Shown: positions 1 to 7,510 of the stretch, one piece after another
Position numbering within the stretch: the stretch's first letter is position 1
Layout of the letters: each line of letters starts with the position of its first letter
Source: BMS3ABIN04 sp965554225
GTDB lineage: Bacteria; Bacteroidota; Ignavibacteria; Ignavibacteriales; Melioribacteraceae
Assembly (NCBI GenBank): GCA_965554225.1
Contig: CBEVZC010000056.1
Span: 1 to 18,495 of the forward strand
Direction: 5' to 3'
DNA: 18,495 nucleotides
Notes under the pieces: generated by a model
What the model saw: only the letters and a program-made list of their open reading frames with translations
What the model was told of the DNA's origin: nothing
Database searches by the model: none
Translations under genes and position numbers: made by a program

Positions 1-167
1 TTACAGTATATATTTAAAAATAAAAAATTGTAAACAAGTTTTTAACCAAAAGTTTGCTCTTGTATTACCGGAAGTAATATTTAAAAAGGAAATTTATCTG
101 AAGGAAAAATATTTTTATTCTTTTTGATGATCTTCAGTATATTTGAGCAGCAATTAACAAATGATAA

Positions 168-1664
168 ATGAAAAAACCTAAATTAAGTTTTTGGCAAATA
201 TGGAACATGAGTTTCGGATTTCTAGGAATTCAATTCGGATTTGCACTTCAGAATGCAAATGTTAGCAGAATATTTGAAACACTCGGCGCCAGTATAGATT
301 CAATACCAATTCTATGGATTGCCGCTCCCGTAACCGGTTTGATTGTGCAGCCTATTATCGGGCACATGAGCGATAAAACTTGGGGACCTTTAGGAAGACG
401 AAGACCCTACTTTCTGACCGGAGCTATACTTGCTTCCATCGCATTGGTTATTATGCCAAATTCCGCCGTACTTTGGGTTGCTGCGGGCATGCTTTGGATT
501 ATGGATGCATCTATCAATATTTCAATGGAACCTTTCAGAGCTTTTGTAGGTGATTTACTTCCATCCGAGCAGCGAACTGTTGGTTTTTCAATGCAAAGTT
601 TTTTTATCGGAACAGGGGCAATTATTGCTTCTGCTCTTCCTTATGTTATGACCAATTGGTTTAACGTTTCCAATACTGCTCCGCAAGGTGAAATACCAAC
701 ATCGGTTAAACTCTCATTTTATATTGGAGCCGGTGTTTTTCTTTTAGCTGTAATGTGGACGGTTTTCAGTACTAAAGAATATTCCCCTGAAGAGCTTGAA
801 AAATTTCAAAAAGAGGATGATAGATCGGAATCCTCGAATCTTAATCAAGATTCTATTAAATCCGAAAAATTTCTAAATAACGGAATTGTCTGGACATTAA
901 CCGGAGTCATTGCATTTTTAGCGTTCTACTTTTTCATTTACATGGATTATGGTTTAGGCGTTTTCTTTTTAGGTATTGCAGTTTTCGGATTATTACAAAT
1001 ATTAGCTTCTATTCTAACGAAGAACGGTAACACAAGCGGCGGATTCGTTGTTGTATTGAACGATCTTTATAAAATGCCTACAACTATGAGGCAATTAGCT
1101 GTTGTACAATTTTTCTCTTGGTTTGCACTTTTTGCAATGTGGATTTATACGACTCCCGCAGTAACACATCATATTTACGGAACAACAGACACTACATCTG
1201 TTCTTTACAATAAAGGAGCCGACTGGGTTGGAGTTTTGATGGCGGTTTACAACGGTTTTGCGGCAGTTATGGCATTTGTAATTATGTGGTTAGCAAAAAG
1301 GACAAACAGAAAAACGGTTCATTCAATCAGTTTAATTGCCGGAGGGATTGGTTTAGCGTCGTTCTACTTCATAAATAATCCCGATTTACTCATTATTTCT
1401 GAACTGGGTATTGGTTTAGCATGGGCTTCAATTCTCGCAATGCCGTATGCAATATTAACCGGTTCCCTGCCTCAGAATAAACTTGGTGTTTACATGGGTA
1501 TTTTTAATTTCTTTATAGTCATACCTCAAATAACGGCAGCTGCAATATTAGGGTTTTTCGTAAAAAGTCTGTTTAACGGTCACGCTATTTATGCCCTTTT
1601 ATTAGGCGGCGCTTCAATGATTCTCGCTGCGTTTCTTATGAAGTTTGTTGATGATGTAGATTAG
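168..1664 (+). CDS. MFS sugar transporter, SLC45/GPH-like
   Basis: Inner-membrane permease of the major facilitator superfamily, probably a proton- or cation-coupled importer of a disaccharide or maltodextrin. The typical N-domain loop between helices 2 and 3 is visible at residues 61-80 (QPIIGHMSDK, then GRRRP), the form seen in SLC45/GPH-type sugar carriers. A matching C-domain signature near residues 420-460 reads PYAIL...QNKLGVYMG...IVIPQ. The protein is 498 aa. The excess over the paralogue at 3070-4341 comes from a charged loop (about residues 203-240) followed by two extra hydrophobic segments (about 241-285), so 14 helices are likely. The ATG at 168 is the first in frame and has no clear Shine-Dalgarno sequence. 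A TATATTTG at 138-145 fits the Bacteroidota -7 pattern TAnnTTTG, but no well-spaced -33 motif was found. The sugar substrate is inferred from the amylase at 4424-6265. Confidence 0.85.
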   Translation: MKKPKLSFWQIWNMSFGFLGIQFGFALQNANVSRIFETLGASIDSIPILWIAAPVTGLIVQPIIGHMSDKTWGPLGRRRPYFLTGAILASIALVIMPNSAVLWVAAGMLWIMDASINISMEPFRAFVGDLLPSEQRTVGFSMQSFFIGTGAIIASALPYVMTNWFNVSNTAPQGEIPTSVKLSFYIGAGVFLLAVMWTVFSTKEYSPEELEKFQKEDDRSESSNLNQDSIKSEKFLNNGIVWTLTGVIAFLAFYFFIYMDYGLGVFFLGIAVFGLLQILASILTKNGNTSGGFVVVLNDLYKMPTTMRQLAVVQFFSWFALFAMWIYTTPAVTHHIYGTTDTTSVLYNKGADWVGVLMAVYNGFAAVMAFVIMWLAKRTNRKTVHSISLIAGGIGLASFYFINNPDLLIISELGIGLAWASILAMPYAILTGSLPQNKLGVYMGIFNFFIVIPQITAAAILGFFVKSLFNGHAIYALLLGGASMILAAFLMKFVDDVD

Positions 1665-1679
1665 AAGAAGTCTTTTAAG

Positions 1680-1767
1680 AGTCCGATTTAAGAAGCCTAA
1701 CTTTCCAGAAGCCCAACTTTTTCCGCCAAAGGCGGACAAGTAAAAAAGTTGGGCTTCTTCTTGGACT
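1680..1767. terminator. Composite inverted repeat between convergent genes
   Basis: A perfect 16-bp inverted repeat, AGAAGCCCAACTTTTT (1707-1722) and its complement (1743-1758), encloses a smaller hairpin CCGCC-AAA-GGCGG (1723-1735). The left arm has a second, diverged copy at 1691-1704 (one mismatch over 14 nt). The right arm extended to 1767 (ending GGACT) also matches that outer copy from 1680 (AGTCC), with a few mismatches. It lies between the stop codons of two converging genes (1664 and 1772), so it probably ends transcription from both sides. The T runs are inside the stem rather than after it, so it is not a textbook intrinsic terminator. Confidence 0.6.
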
Positions 1768-1771
1768 GTAT

Positions 1772-2830
1772 TTACTTATTATATTTCCTTTCCAATTCGT
1801 TTATCACTTTTAAAGCTTTATCTGAAAATCCCGGGAAATTTCCCGAACCCATTTTTGCGGCTTTATCATAAAGCTTAATAAACCTAAATGGATTTCCTAC
1901 ACATTTAACAAGATCATTTCTATTAAACTTTTGTAAAATTAAACTGGACATAAAATAACCTGTAGTATGACCTAATTCCGGTAAAAGGTTTTGAAATTTC
2001 TTTGAGTAAGTAAACTTCTTATTTTGGTCTTGAGCAATGGCAGTAAGATAACTATCCATTTTTTGAATAACATACGGAGTTTTACCAACATCATTAATAA
2101 ATGTTCTCGCGTAACGGGAAACCGAATTGCTTGCTTCGGTAAACCATTTTATTTTATCAACCTGATCAGCAATGCCTTCAGCTTCAATTCTGCTAAGTGT
2201 ATTTATGATGGCTGCATCTTCGGGAGCAACTCCGTATGTCCTGTATTTTAATTCCCTATTTCTGTACCAATGATGAAATTCGTGTGCTAAAAATCCAACA
2301 ATATTCCATTCGATTGTAGCAGCTAAATCGACAACAATTGGTGATGATCCTCTTCCGTTACTTTCGAAAATTATAAAAGAAACGGGCGGAAGCTGATTTA
2401 CGTGATTTTGAGGAAGAAATTTTAGAGTTCTGCTTATTGCAGTTTGTGAATAATTGGAATATTTAATCTTTCGCTCTTGCTCATCAATTCTTACTCTATT
2501 GTCGCGCACTTTTATATAGTGCTGAAGATATGTAATGTTTCTGCCTGATCTTAATGCTTTATTTAACGCCGATCTCTTCGAAGGCATAAAAACCAACGAG
2601 AAATTATCTTTAAAAAAGTTTCTGCTGAATTCTCTTTTTAGCAAAACTTTATAACCCGGCGTATTAAATAATTCATTCCACTTCTGCTCGGAAGGTTGCT
2701 GATTATGCTCAAGAATATCTGCAATTTCCCAAAATTTAGTTATTCCGCTAAAATCAAAATTTGAATTTCTTTGTGCAAAAGAAAAAGTGGATAGATATAG
2801 TAAAATGAGAAGTATAAATATTTTCGTCAT
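1772..2830 (-). CDS. Secreted putative zinc-dependent peptidase (HEFHH)
   Basis: A 352-aa exported protein. Residues 1-19 form a signal peptide (MTK, a hydrophobic run, then SFAQ), giving a mature protein in the periplasm or outside. Residues 183-187 read HEFHH, which satisfies the HExxH zinc/catalytic motif. Glutamates at 216 and 218 (RIEAEGIAD) lie at the right distance to be the third zinc ligand of a gluzincin-type peptidase. The layout resembles the predicted zinc peptidases grouped under DUF names (DUF5700/DUF2268-like), but the exact family could not be confirmed. The rest has no motif that I recognise. It lies downstream of, and in the same direction as, the transporter at 3070-4341, separated by 239 bp of hairpin-rich DNA, so it may be a separate unit. 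No clear ribosome-binding site precedes the ATG. Substrate unknown. Confidence 0.65.
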   Translation of the reverse strand: MTKIFILLILLYLSTFSFAQRNSNFDFSGITKFWEIADILEHNQQPSEQKWNELFNTPGYKVLLKREFSRNFFKDNFSLVFMPSKRSALNKALRSGRNITYLQHYIKVRDNRVRIDEQERKIKYSNYSQTAISRTLKFLPQNHVNQLPPVSFIIFESNGRGSSPIVVDLAATIEWNIVGFLAHEFHHWYRNRELKYRTYGVAPEDAAIINTLSRIEAEGIADQVDKIKWFTEASNSVSRYARTFINDVGKTPYVIQKMDSYLTAIAQDQNKKFTYSKKFQNLLPELGHTTGYFMSSLILQKFNRNDLVKCVGNPFRFIKLYDKAAKMGSGNFPGFSDKALKVINELERKYNK

Positions 2831-2933
2831 AATAATTTAGTGTGATTAAACAAAAATATGAATAAGATAATGTATAAATTATTTTTCTAACACAAAATGT
2901 AATTAAATATGATACGTTGTATTTATTAAAAGT

Positions 2934-2949
2934 GCACTTAAAAAAGTGC
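2934..2949 (-). terminator. Possible terminator hairpin after the second MFS gene
   Basis: GCACTT (2934-2939) and AAGTGC (2944-2949) form a 6-bp stem with a 4-nt loop. Read on the minus strand, it is followed by ACTTTTAAT, a short T-rich tail. It lies downstream of the stop codon of the minus-strand gene at 3070-4341. The stem is short and the T tract weak. Confidence 0.3.
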
Positions 2950-2963
2950 TTGAGTTATTTATT

Positions 2964-2984
2964 AGTCAACTTAGCAAGTTGACT
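2964..2984. repeat. REP-like hairpin followed by TTAC
   Basis: AGTCAACTT (2964-2972) and AAGTTGACT (2976-2984) form a perfect 9-bp stem with the 3-nt loop AGC, and the stem is followed at once by TAC. The shape (8-9 bp stem, 3-nt loop, then TTAC) resembles the hairpin-GTTAC units around the RAYT gene near 10 kb, though the stem sequence differs. A looser inverted pair, TACAAAT (2985-2991) and ATTTGTA (3015-3021), also ends in GGTTAC at 3022-3027. It could instead help terminate transcription of the minus-strand transporter gene. Confidence 0.45.
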
Positions 2985-3069
2985 TACAAATCATGAAATA
3001 AATTTTAATCATAAATTTGTAGGTTACTTTTACTATGATGATGAATCATTCCACTTTAGTCAATGAATA

Positions 3070-4341
3070 TTAATTCACTTTTTGTTCTTTGGGCAGCATC
3101 CAAACTAATGCCGATATTGCCAAAGATATTGCACTTATAATAAATACCATATTCTTATCTGCCGAGTCCTGTATAATTGCTCCGAACAAGTAACTAACTA
3201 TTAACTGTGGGATAACAATCGAAAGATTAAACATTCCCATGTAAAATCCCATTCTGTTTTGATTTACCGTCTCAGACATAATTGCGAACGGCAGACTAAC
3301 AACGGCTGCCCAGCCTACACCAGCAACCGCCATTAGAGAATATAAAGTATATTCAGTGTGTCCAAACAGTAATATTCCCAAATATGCTAAAGCCATAACG
3401 GCAACGCTGAACATCTGCGTTTTTACTCTGCCTATCTTTTTTGCAATCGGTTCCAAAACAAAAACCGGCAGCACTGCTCCCACTGCATTAAGAATTAAGA
3501 ATGAAATAGAAATTATCTGACCGGTTTTATTATCGATTAAACTTTTCATTTGTTCAGTAACACCGGCAGGAGTGGGATTTATTTTTTGTGAAATGAATGC
3601 AATTATAAATACGAACATTGTTTGAATTCCTAGCCACGAAAATGAATTCGCAAAACATATTTTAAGAAATTCGCCGAGCTTTGTCTCAGTTGACCTCACT
3701 TTATCATCATTTTCATCTGTCTGTTCCAGATGTCTTTTTTCTTTAACTAATAGCGAAGGAATAATTGTGAATAATAAAACAAGTCCAATCCCAAAATAAA
3801 TCAGGAAATAATTTCCAAATATCGCACCGATTGCATAAGCCAAAACCCCGAAAGTTCCGGAAATAAACTGCATCCATGTATAACCTTTTGTTCTGGGATC
3901 TCCCTCCGGTGTAACATCTGCAATAAGAGAGCGTGTAGGATTGAAACTTACGTTTATAGATAAATCAAACGTTAATGCAACTATAATTGCTACAACAAGA
4001 AGACTTCCCGCTCCGAACCAGCTGCTTATTGCACCGAGATGAGGCAAAGCAAAAAGCATTAGTGCTGCTAATACTCCGCCGATTATAATGAACGGTCTTC
4101 TCCTTCCTCCCCAAAACCATACATTATCACTAATTGCGCCAACAATTGGTTGAGCAATTAAACCGGCAATTGGTCCGGCAGACCATACGATTCCCATTTT
4201 GTGTAAGTCCAATCCGTATTGTGTTACCAATATCCAGCTAAGTGCCGAGATTTGGATGGAAAGTGCAAATCCCATTGCAGTTGCAGGCAGACTTAAAATA
4301 GCATAAAATGAATTAGAAAGTTTTTTTTGTATTTCCAGCAT
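3070..4341 (-). CDS. MFS sugar transporter, SLC45/GPH-like (second copy)
   Basis: A 423-aa, 12-helix permease paralogous to the protein at 168-1664. It has the same helix 2-3 signature (QPIVGAISD near residue 64, GRRRPF at 79-84) and the same late signature (PFAIM...QNRMGFYMG...IVIPQL, about 350-385). It lacks the two extra central helices. This layout is common for maltose/maltodextrin and other glycoside permeases in Bacteroidota. The gene begins 82 bp after the stop of the upstream secreted GH13 enzyme on the same strand, with no obvious terminator between, so the two are probably one operon: extracellular or periplasmic glucan cleavage, then import. Start ATG at 4341, with a weak purine-rich AAGAGA upstream. 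The substrate is inferred from context; an amino acid or nucleoside substrate is unlikely given the GRRRPF-type loop. Confidence 0.85.
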   Translation of the reverse strand: MLEIQKKLSNSFYAILSLPATAMGFALSIQISALSWILVTQYGLDLHKMGIVWSAGPIAGLIAQPIVGAISDNVWFWGGRRRPFIIIGGVLAALMLFALPHLGAISSWFGAGSLLVVAIIVALTFDLSINVSFNPTRSLIADVTPEGDPRTKGYTWMQFISGTFGVLAYAIGAIFGNYFLIYFGIGLVLLFTIIPSLLVKEKRHLEQTDENDDKVRSTETKLGEFLKICFANSFSWLGIQTMFVFIIAFISQKINPTPAGVTEQMKSLIDNKTGQIISISFLILNAVGAVLPVFVLEPIAKKIGRVKTQMFSVAVMALAYLGILLFGHTEYTLYSLMAVAGVGWAAVVSLPFAIMSETVNQNRMGFYMGMFNLSIVIPQLIVSYLFGAIIQDSADKNMVFIISAISLAISALVWMLPKEQKVN

Positions 4342-4423
4342 AATTATTTCTCTTGGAATATTCGGGAAAATTTAATTTTTGTAAAATAATGCTTTTTATA
4401 ATAATTGACGCGTCTTTTTTTTA

Positions 4424-6265
4424 TCAATATTTATAAACTTTGGCTGACGAATTGGAGATATCTATAAACTTTAAGGAATCAATTTTAAAGGTTTTGTTGG
4501 AAAGCATATCATGTAAATCCTTCACATTTATAAAATTTTTTCCATAGTCGGTTAACAAAACATTTTTACTTTTACCGGAAGAATTAATAATCACGATAAA
4601 ATTTTCATTTTTATATTTTTTAAGATAAACGTAAAGACCGTTTTTGGGCGGGAAGTGTATCATTGTCCCGCTAGACAGAGCCTTGTATTTTTTACGTAAA
4701 TGTAAAAGTTTGGAAACGAAATTATAAATATCATTTTGCTTTTTGGTTCTCCCCGTTTCGATAAATTCATTTAATGAATCATTAGGAAAACCGCCCGGGA
4801 ATTGAGCTCTAATTTTCCCATGTTCACCGCCACCGTCCATTCCTATTTCGGTTCCGTAAAATATTTGAGGTATTCCTCTGGAAGTTAATAAAATTGTCAG
4901 AGCAATTTTCAATTTTTGAATATTTCCTTTTGCTAAGTACAGAGCGCGGTCAATATCATGATTATCTACGAATGTTACTAAATTTTCCGGATCGGAATAG
5001 ACAAAATCCTTGGCAAAGGTTTCATAAATCTTTTGGAATGAACCGGTTCCGGACAGATAGCTGCGCAGCGCATCCGAAAGAGCAAAATCGAAAACCGCAG
5101 GCAAATTGGAATTGAACTTTCTCGGGAAGAACGAATCCCTTTGGTATTTTGCCAAAAATGCAGGATCCCCTTTCCAAACTTCACCGACAATATTAAAATG
5201 AGGATATTCATCTAAAATTGTTTTTGCCCAATTGCTCAAATACTTTTGGTCGCAGTACGAATATGTATCCTCTCTTATTCCATCAATCCCGAGATACTCT
5301 ATCCACCAAATTGTATTTTGTATTAGATAGTTTGATACAAATGAATTAGCTTGATTTAAGTCCGGCATGTAATCCGTAAACCAGCCTTTTATAGTTTTAT
5401 TGTAAGTCGAAGTATCACCATGAATATCAATAAACGCAAGCTTATCGTGATGAGCCGGAAGGTGGTTTTTTACCGTACCGTTAAACCAATCTTGCGTCGG
5501 CGGATATTTTACCCAAAGATGATTTACTCCTATATGGTTACTTACATGGTCCATGATAATTTTTAGTCCTTTGGAATGAGCTAACGTAACTAATTCTTTA
5601 TAAAGTCTATTGCTACCAAAGCGCGGATCAATTTTATAAAGGTCTGTTGCAGCATAACCATGATAGCTCATCCACATATTATTTACAAGCATTGGTGTTA
5701 TCCAGAGAGATGTAACACCGAGATTTTTCAGGTAATCCAATCTGTCAATAATACCTTGAATATCCCCTCCGTGCCTTCCGTTTAACGATCCGAATTTGAA
5801 TTGCTCGAATTTATTCTTCAAAGTATCATTTGCGTAATCACCGTCGTCAAATCTGTCCGGGAAAATTAGATATATTACATCGCTATCATTAAAACCCTGA
5901 TGTATAAATTCTGATGTATCTCTTTTCAATATTGGAAATTTGATGTTGAATGAATCACTTCCCTTTTTAATTTCAATGTTATAAGTTCCCGGAGCAGTAT
6001 TTCCAGCAATCTGCAAAGAGACTAAAGAATAACTTTTATTATTCTGAAGATTTATGCTGCCGGCAGTTAAAATATGTGAATTAACGGAAATGGAATCTAA
6101 GTTTGTTCCATACAGCAATAACTGTATTTTGTTAAGCTTCATTCCGCTCCACCAGTTAGGCGGTTCGACTTTCGTAACGGTTAAATTTTGAGGGAATATC
6201 TGTGTAACTGCAAATAAAAGTAGGATATGCAGTATCGATAATACTTCCGAGAATCTTAAAGTCAT
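4424..6265 (-). CDS. Secreted GH13 alpha-amylase/cyclomaltodextrinase-type enzyme
   Basis: A glycoside hydrolase family 13 enzyme acting on alpha-1,4-glucans or maltodextrins. A signal peptide covers about residues 1-25. A beta-sandwich N-domain of the cyclomaltodextrinase type follows (about 28-115, beginning VTKVEPPNWWSGM). The (beta/alpha)8 barrel spans about 128-500, and a C-terminal beta domain ends the protein. All four GH13 regions are present: DHVSNH (239-244), GIREDT with the nucleophile Asp333, GEVW with the acid/base Glu362, and DNHD with the stabiliser Asp437. The 613-aa length suits neopullulanase/SusA/cyclomaltodextrinase relatives; which of these activities it has cannot be settled from sequence. 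The ATG at 6265 is preceded by GGGGA at a good distance. On the minus strand TATTTTTG (6304-6297) matches the Bacteroidota -7 pattern, but without a well-placed -33 box. It leads the operon with the transporter at 3070-4341. Confidence 0.92.
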   Translation of the reverse strand: MTLRFSEVLSILHILLLFAVTQIFPQNLTVTKVEPPNWWSGMKLNKIQLLLYGTNLDSISVNSHILTAGSINLQNNKSYSLVSLQIAGNTAPGTYNIEIKKGSDSFNIKFPILKRDTSEFIHQGFNDSDVIYLIFPDRFDDGDYANDTLKNKFEQFKFGSLNGRHGGDIQGIIDRLDYLKNLGVTSLWITPMLVNNMWMSYHGYAATDLYKIDPRFGSNRLYKELVTLAHSKGLKIIMDHVSNHIGVNHLWVKYPPTQDWFNGTVKNHLPAHHDKLAFIDIHGDTSTYNKTIKGWFTDYMPDLNQANSFVSNYLIQNTIWWIEYLGIDGIREDTYSYCDQKYLSNWAKTILDEYPHFNIVGEVWKGDPAFLAKYQRDSFFPRKFNSNLPAVFDFALSDALRSYLSGTGSFQKIYETFAKDFVYSDPENLVTFVDNHDIDRALYLAKGNIQKLKIALTILLTSRGIPQIFYGTEIGMDGGGEHGKIRAQFPGGFPNDSLNEFIETGRTKKQNDIYNFVSKLLHLRKKYKALSSGTMIHFPPKNGLYVYLKKYKNENFIVIINSSGKSKNVLLTDYGKNFINVKDLHDMLSNKTFKIDSLKFIDISNSSAKVYKY

Positions 6266-6348
6266 TTTTCCCCAGGAATAATTGTTAAAAATTTTTCAAA
6301 AATAAAATATTATCAGTCAAAATAATAATTTAAATGCGATAAAAGAAG

Positions 6349-6354
6349 TATAAT
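6349..6354 (+). promoter_or_regulatory. Possible -10 box for the thioesterase gene
   Basis: A perfect TATAAT lies 59 nt before the ATG at 6413, in the 147-bp divergent gap between the amylase and thioesterase genes. The hexamer at the usual -35 distance (TAATTT) is poor. In DNA this AT-rich a chance TATAAT is likely, so this is tentative. Confidence 0.25.
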
Positions 6355-6412
6355 AATTTCACATCATTTCCTTAATTTAGGATGTAAAGTTATTTTTAAT
6401 TGGAGAGTAATA

Positions 6413-6877
6413 ATGGATCAAAAAGAATTTAAAGAACTGCCTGAACATGGCTCGTGCTTTGTATGCGGAACGGAGAACCCTAAAAGTATAGGAATGAAAT
6501 GGTTTATTGATAAAGATAAGAAAATATTTGGGAAGATTACATTAACAAAAGAACAGCAAGGACCGCCGAACCATGCTCACGGAGGGGCTTCTGCTGCATT
6601 GTTGGATGAAGCAATGGGAGCTGCCGCTTGGGTCTCCGGTTATAAAGTTGTTTCGGTTAATTTAAATATAAATTTCCTAAAGCCTGTTCCACTCGGTGTC
6701 CCGTTAAAAGTTCTAGGATATTTAAAAAACAAAGAGGGTAAAAAAATCTTTGCTGAAGGTCAAATAATTTTACCGGATGATGAAATAGCTGTGGAAGGCA
6801 GGTCAATATTAGTCGAACCGGAAGGATTTTTCCTTGGCATGGATGCAGAGTATAATAAGTTTATCGGTTCAATCTGA
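6413..6877 (+). CDS. PaaI/THEM4-like hotdog-fold thioesterase
   Basis: A 154-aa single hotdog-domain protein of the PaaI/4HBT group, which hydrolyses acyl-CoA thioesters in the cytoplasm. The diagnostic stretch HAHGGASAALLDEAMG lies at about residues 54-69, with the HGG turn and the acidic pair Asp65/Glu66 on the long helix where the family's catalytic carboxylate is expected. An N-terminal CFVCG (Cys15, Cys18) is seen in a subset of these thioesterases; whether it binds metal or is a redox pair is unknown. A good ribosome-binding site (GGAGAG) lies 6 nt before the ATG. It is divergent from the amylase gene and 151 bp upstream of smpB, so it may or may not share a transcript with it. The acyl substrate cannot be predicted. 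Confidence 0.85.
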   Translation: MDQKEFKELPEHGSCFVCGTENPKSIGMKWFIDKDKKIFGKITLTKEQQGPPNHAHGGASAALLDEAMGAAAWVSGYKVVSVNLNINFLKPVPLGVPLKVLGYLKNKEGKKIFAEGQIILPDDEIAVEGRSILVEPEGFFLGMDAEYNKFIGSI

Positions 6878-7028
6878 TTTTTATTATTAATCATTGAAAT
6901 TCATCTTAGTAATCTGACAAAAATTTCTATAGCCACTTTGCTTCTATTTTTTTAGGTGAATTTTATATCTGAATTCTCATCTTGCTTTTATTTAGCTTTA
7001 GAAATAACTTTGTGCTTTAATTTTTATT

Positions 7029-7481
7029 ATGAAAGAGCAAACAAAAAATATAACCGTGAACCGTAAAGCTAAGCATGATTACTTCATTGTGCAGTCTTTG
7101 GAAGCCGGAATAGTACTGGTCGGGACGGAAGTAAAAGCTTGCAGAGAAGGCAAAGCAAATTTAACCGATAGTTACGGTAGAATAAAAAACGGTGAAGCAT
7201 GGCTTGTAGGAGCATACATCGGGCATTTTACGCAAGGAAATAGAAATAATCACGACCCGCACCGGGATAGAAAATTATTACTTAGCAAAAGAGAAATACG
7301 TAAATTAGATAAATCCGTAAAAGAAAAAGGCAATACTTTAATTCCAGTCAGAATGTACTTTTCTAGAGGTAAAGTGAAAGTAGAATTAGCTTTAGCAAAG
7401 GGTAAAAGAAGCTACGACAAACGGGAAGCAATTGCCAAACGTGATTTTAATAGAGATGTCGAAAGAAAAATTAAATATTAA
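7029..7481 (+). CDS. smpB: SsrA (tmRNA)-binding protein SmpB
   Basis: Small basic RNA-binding protein that delivers tmRNA to ribosomes stalled on broken mRNAs, for trans-translation. The 150-aa length is standard for SmpB. Conserved blocks are visible: the N-terminal NRKAKHDYFI, then GIVLVGTEVKACREGKANL (about residues 28-46) and the HDPHRDRKLLL segment at about 76-86, with a lysine/arginine-rich tail (DKREAIAKRDFNRD) that inserts into the ribosomal mRNA channel. No Shine-Dalgarno sequence is evident before the ATG. It is first of a tight plus-strand set, 29 nt ahead of tyrS. No tmRNA gene is seen in the window. Confidence 0.97.
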   Translation: MKEQTKNITVNRKAKHDYFIVQSLEAGIVLVGTEVKACREGKANLTDSYGRIKNGEAWLVGAYIGHFTQGNRNNHDPHRDRKLLLSKREIRKLDKSVKEKGNTLIPVRMYFSRGKVKVELALAKGKRSYDKREAIAKRDFNRDVERKIKY

Positions 7482-7510
7482 TATAACTTTAATTCGGGGA
7501 ATGTAACTCA

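Noticed and set aside
2024..2251. 75-codon plus-strand open frame opposite the putative peptidase
   Set aside because: It is antisense to the HExxH-encoding region, with no supporting signal.
6931..6947. AGCCACTTTGCTTCTAT upstream of smpB, resembling the linker of the RAYT-flanking repeat
   Set aside because: The match is short, with no hairpins or GTTAC beside it, so chance similarity is the simpler reading.
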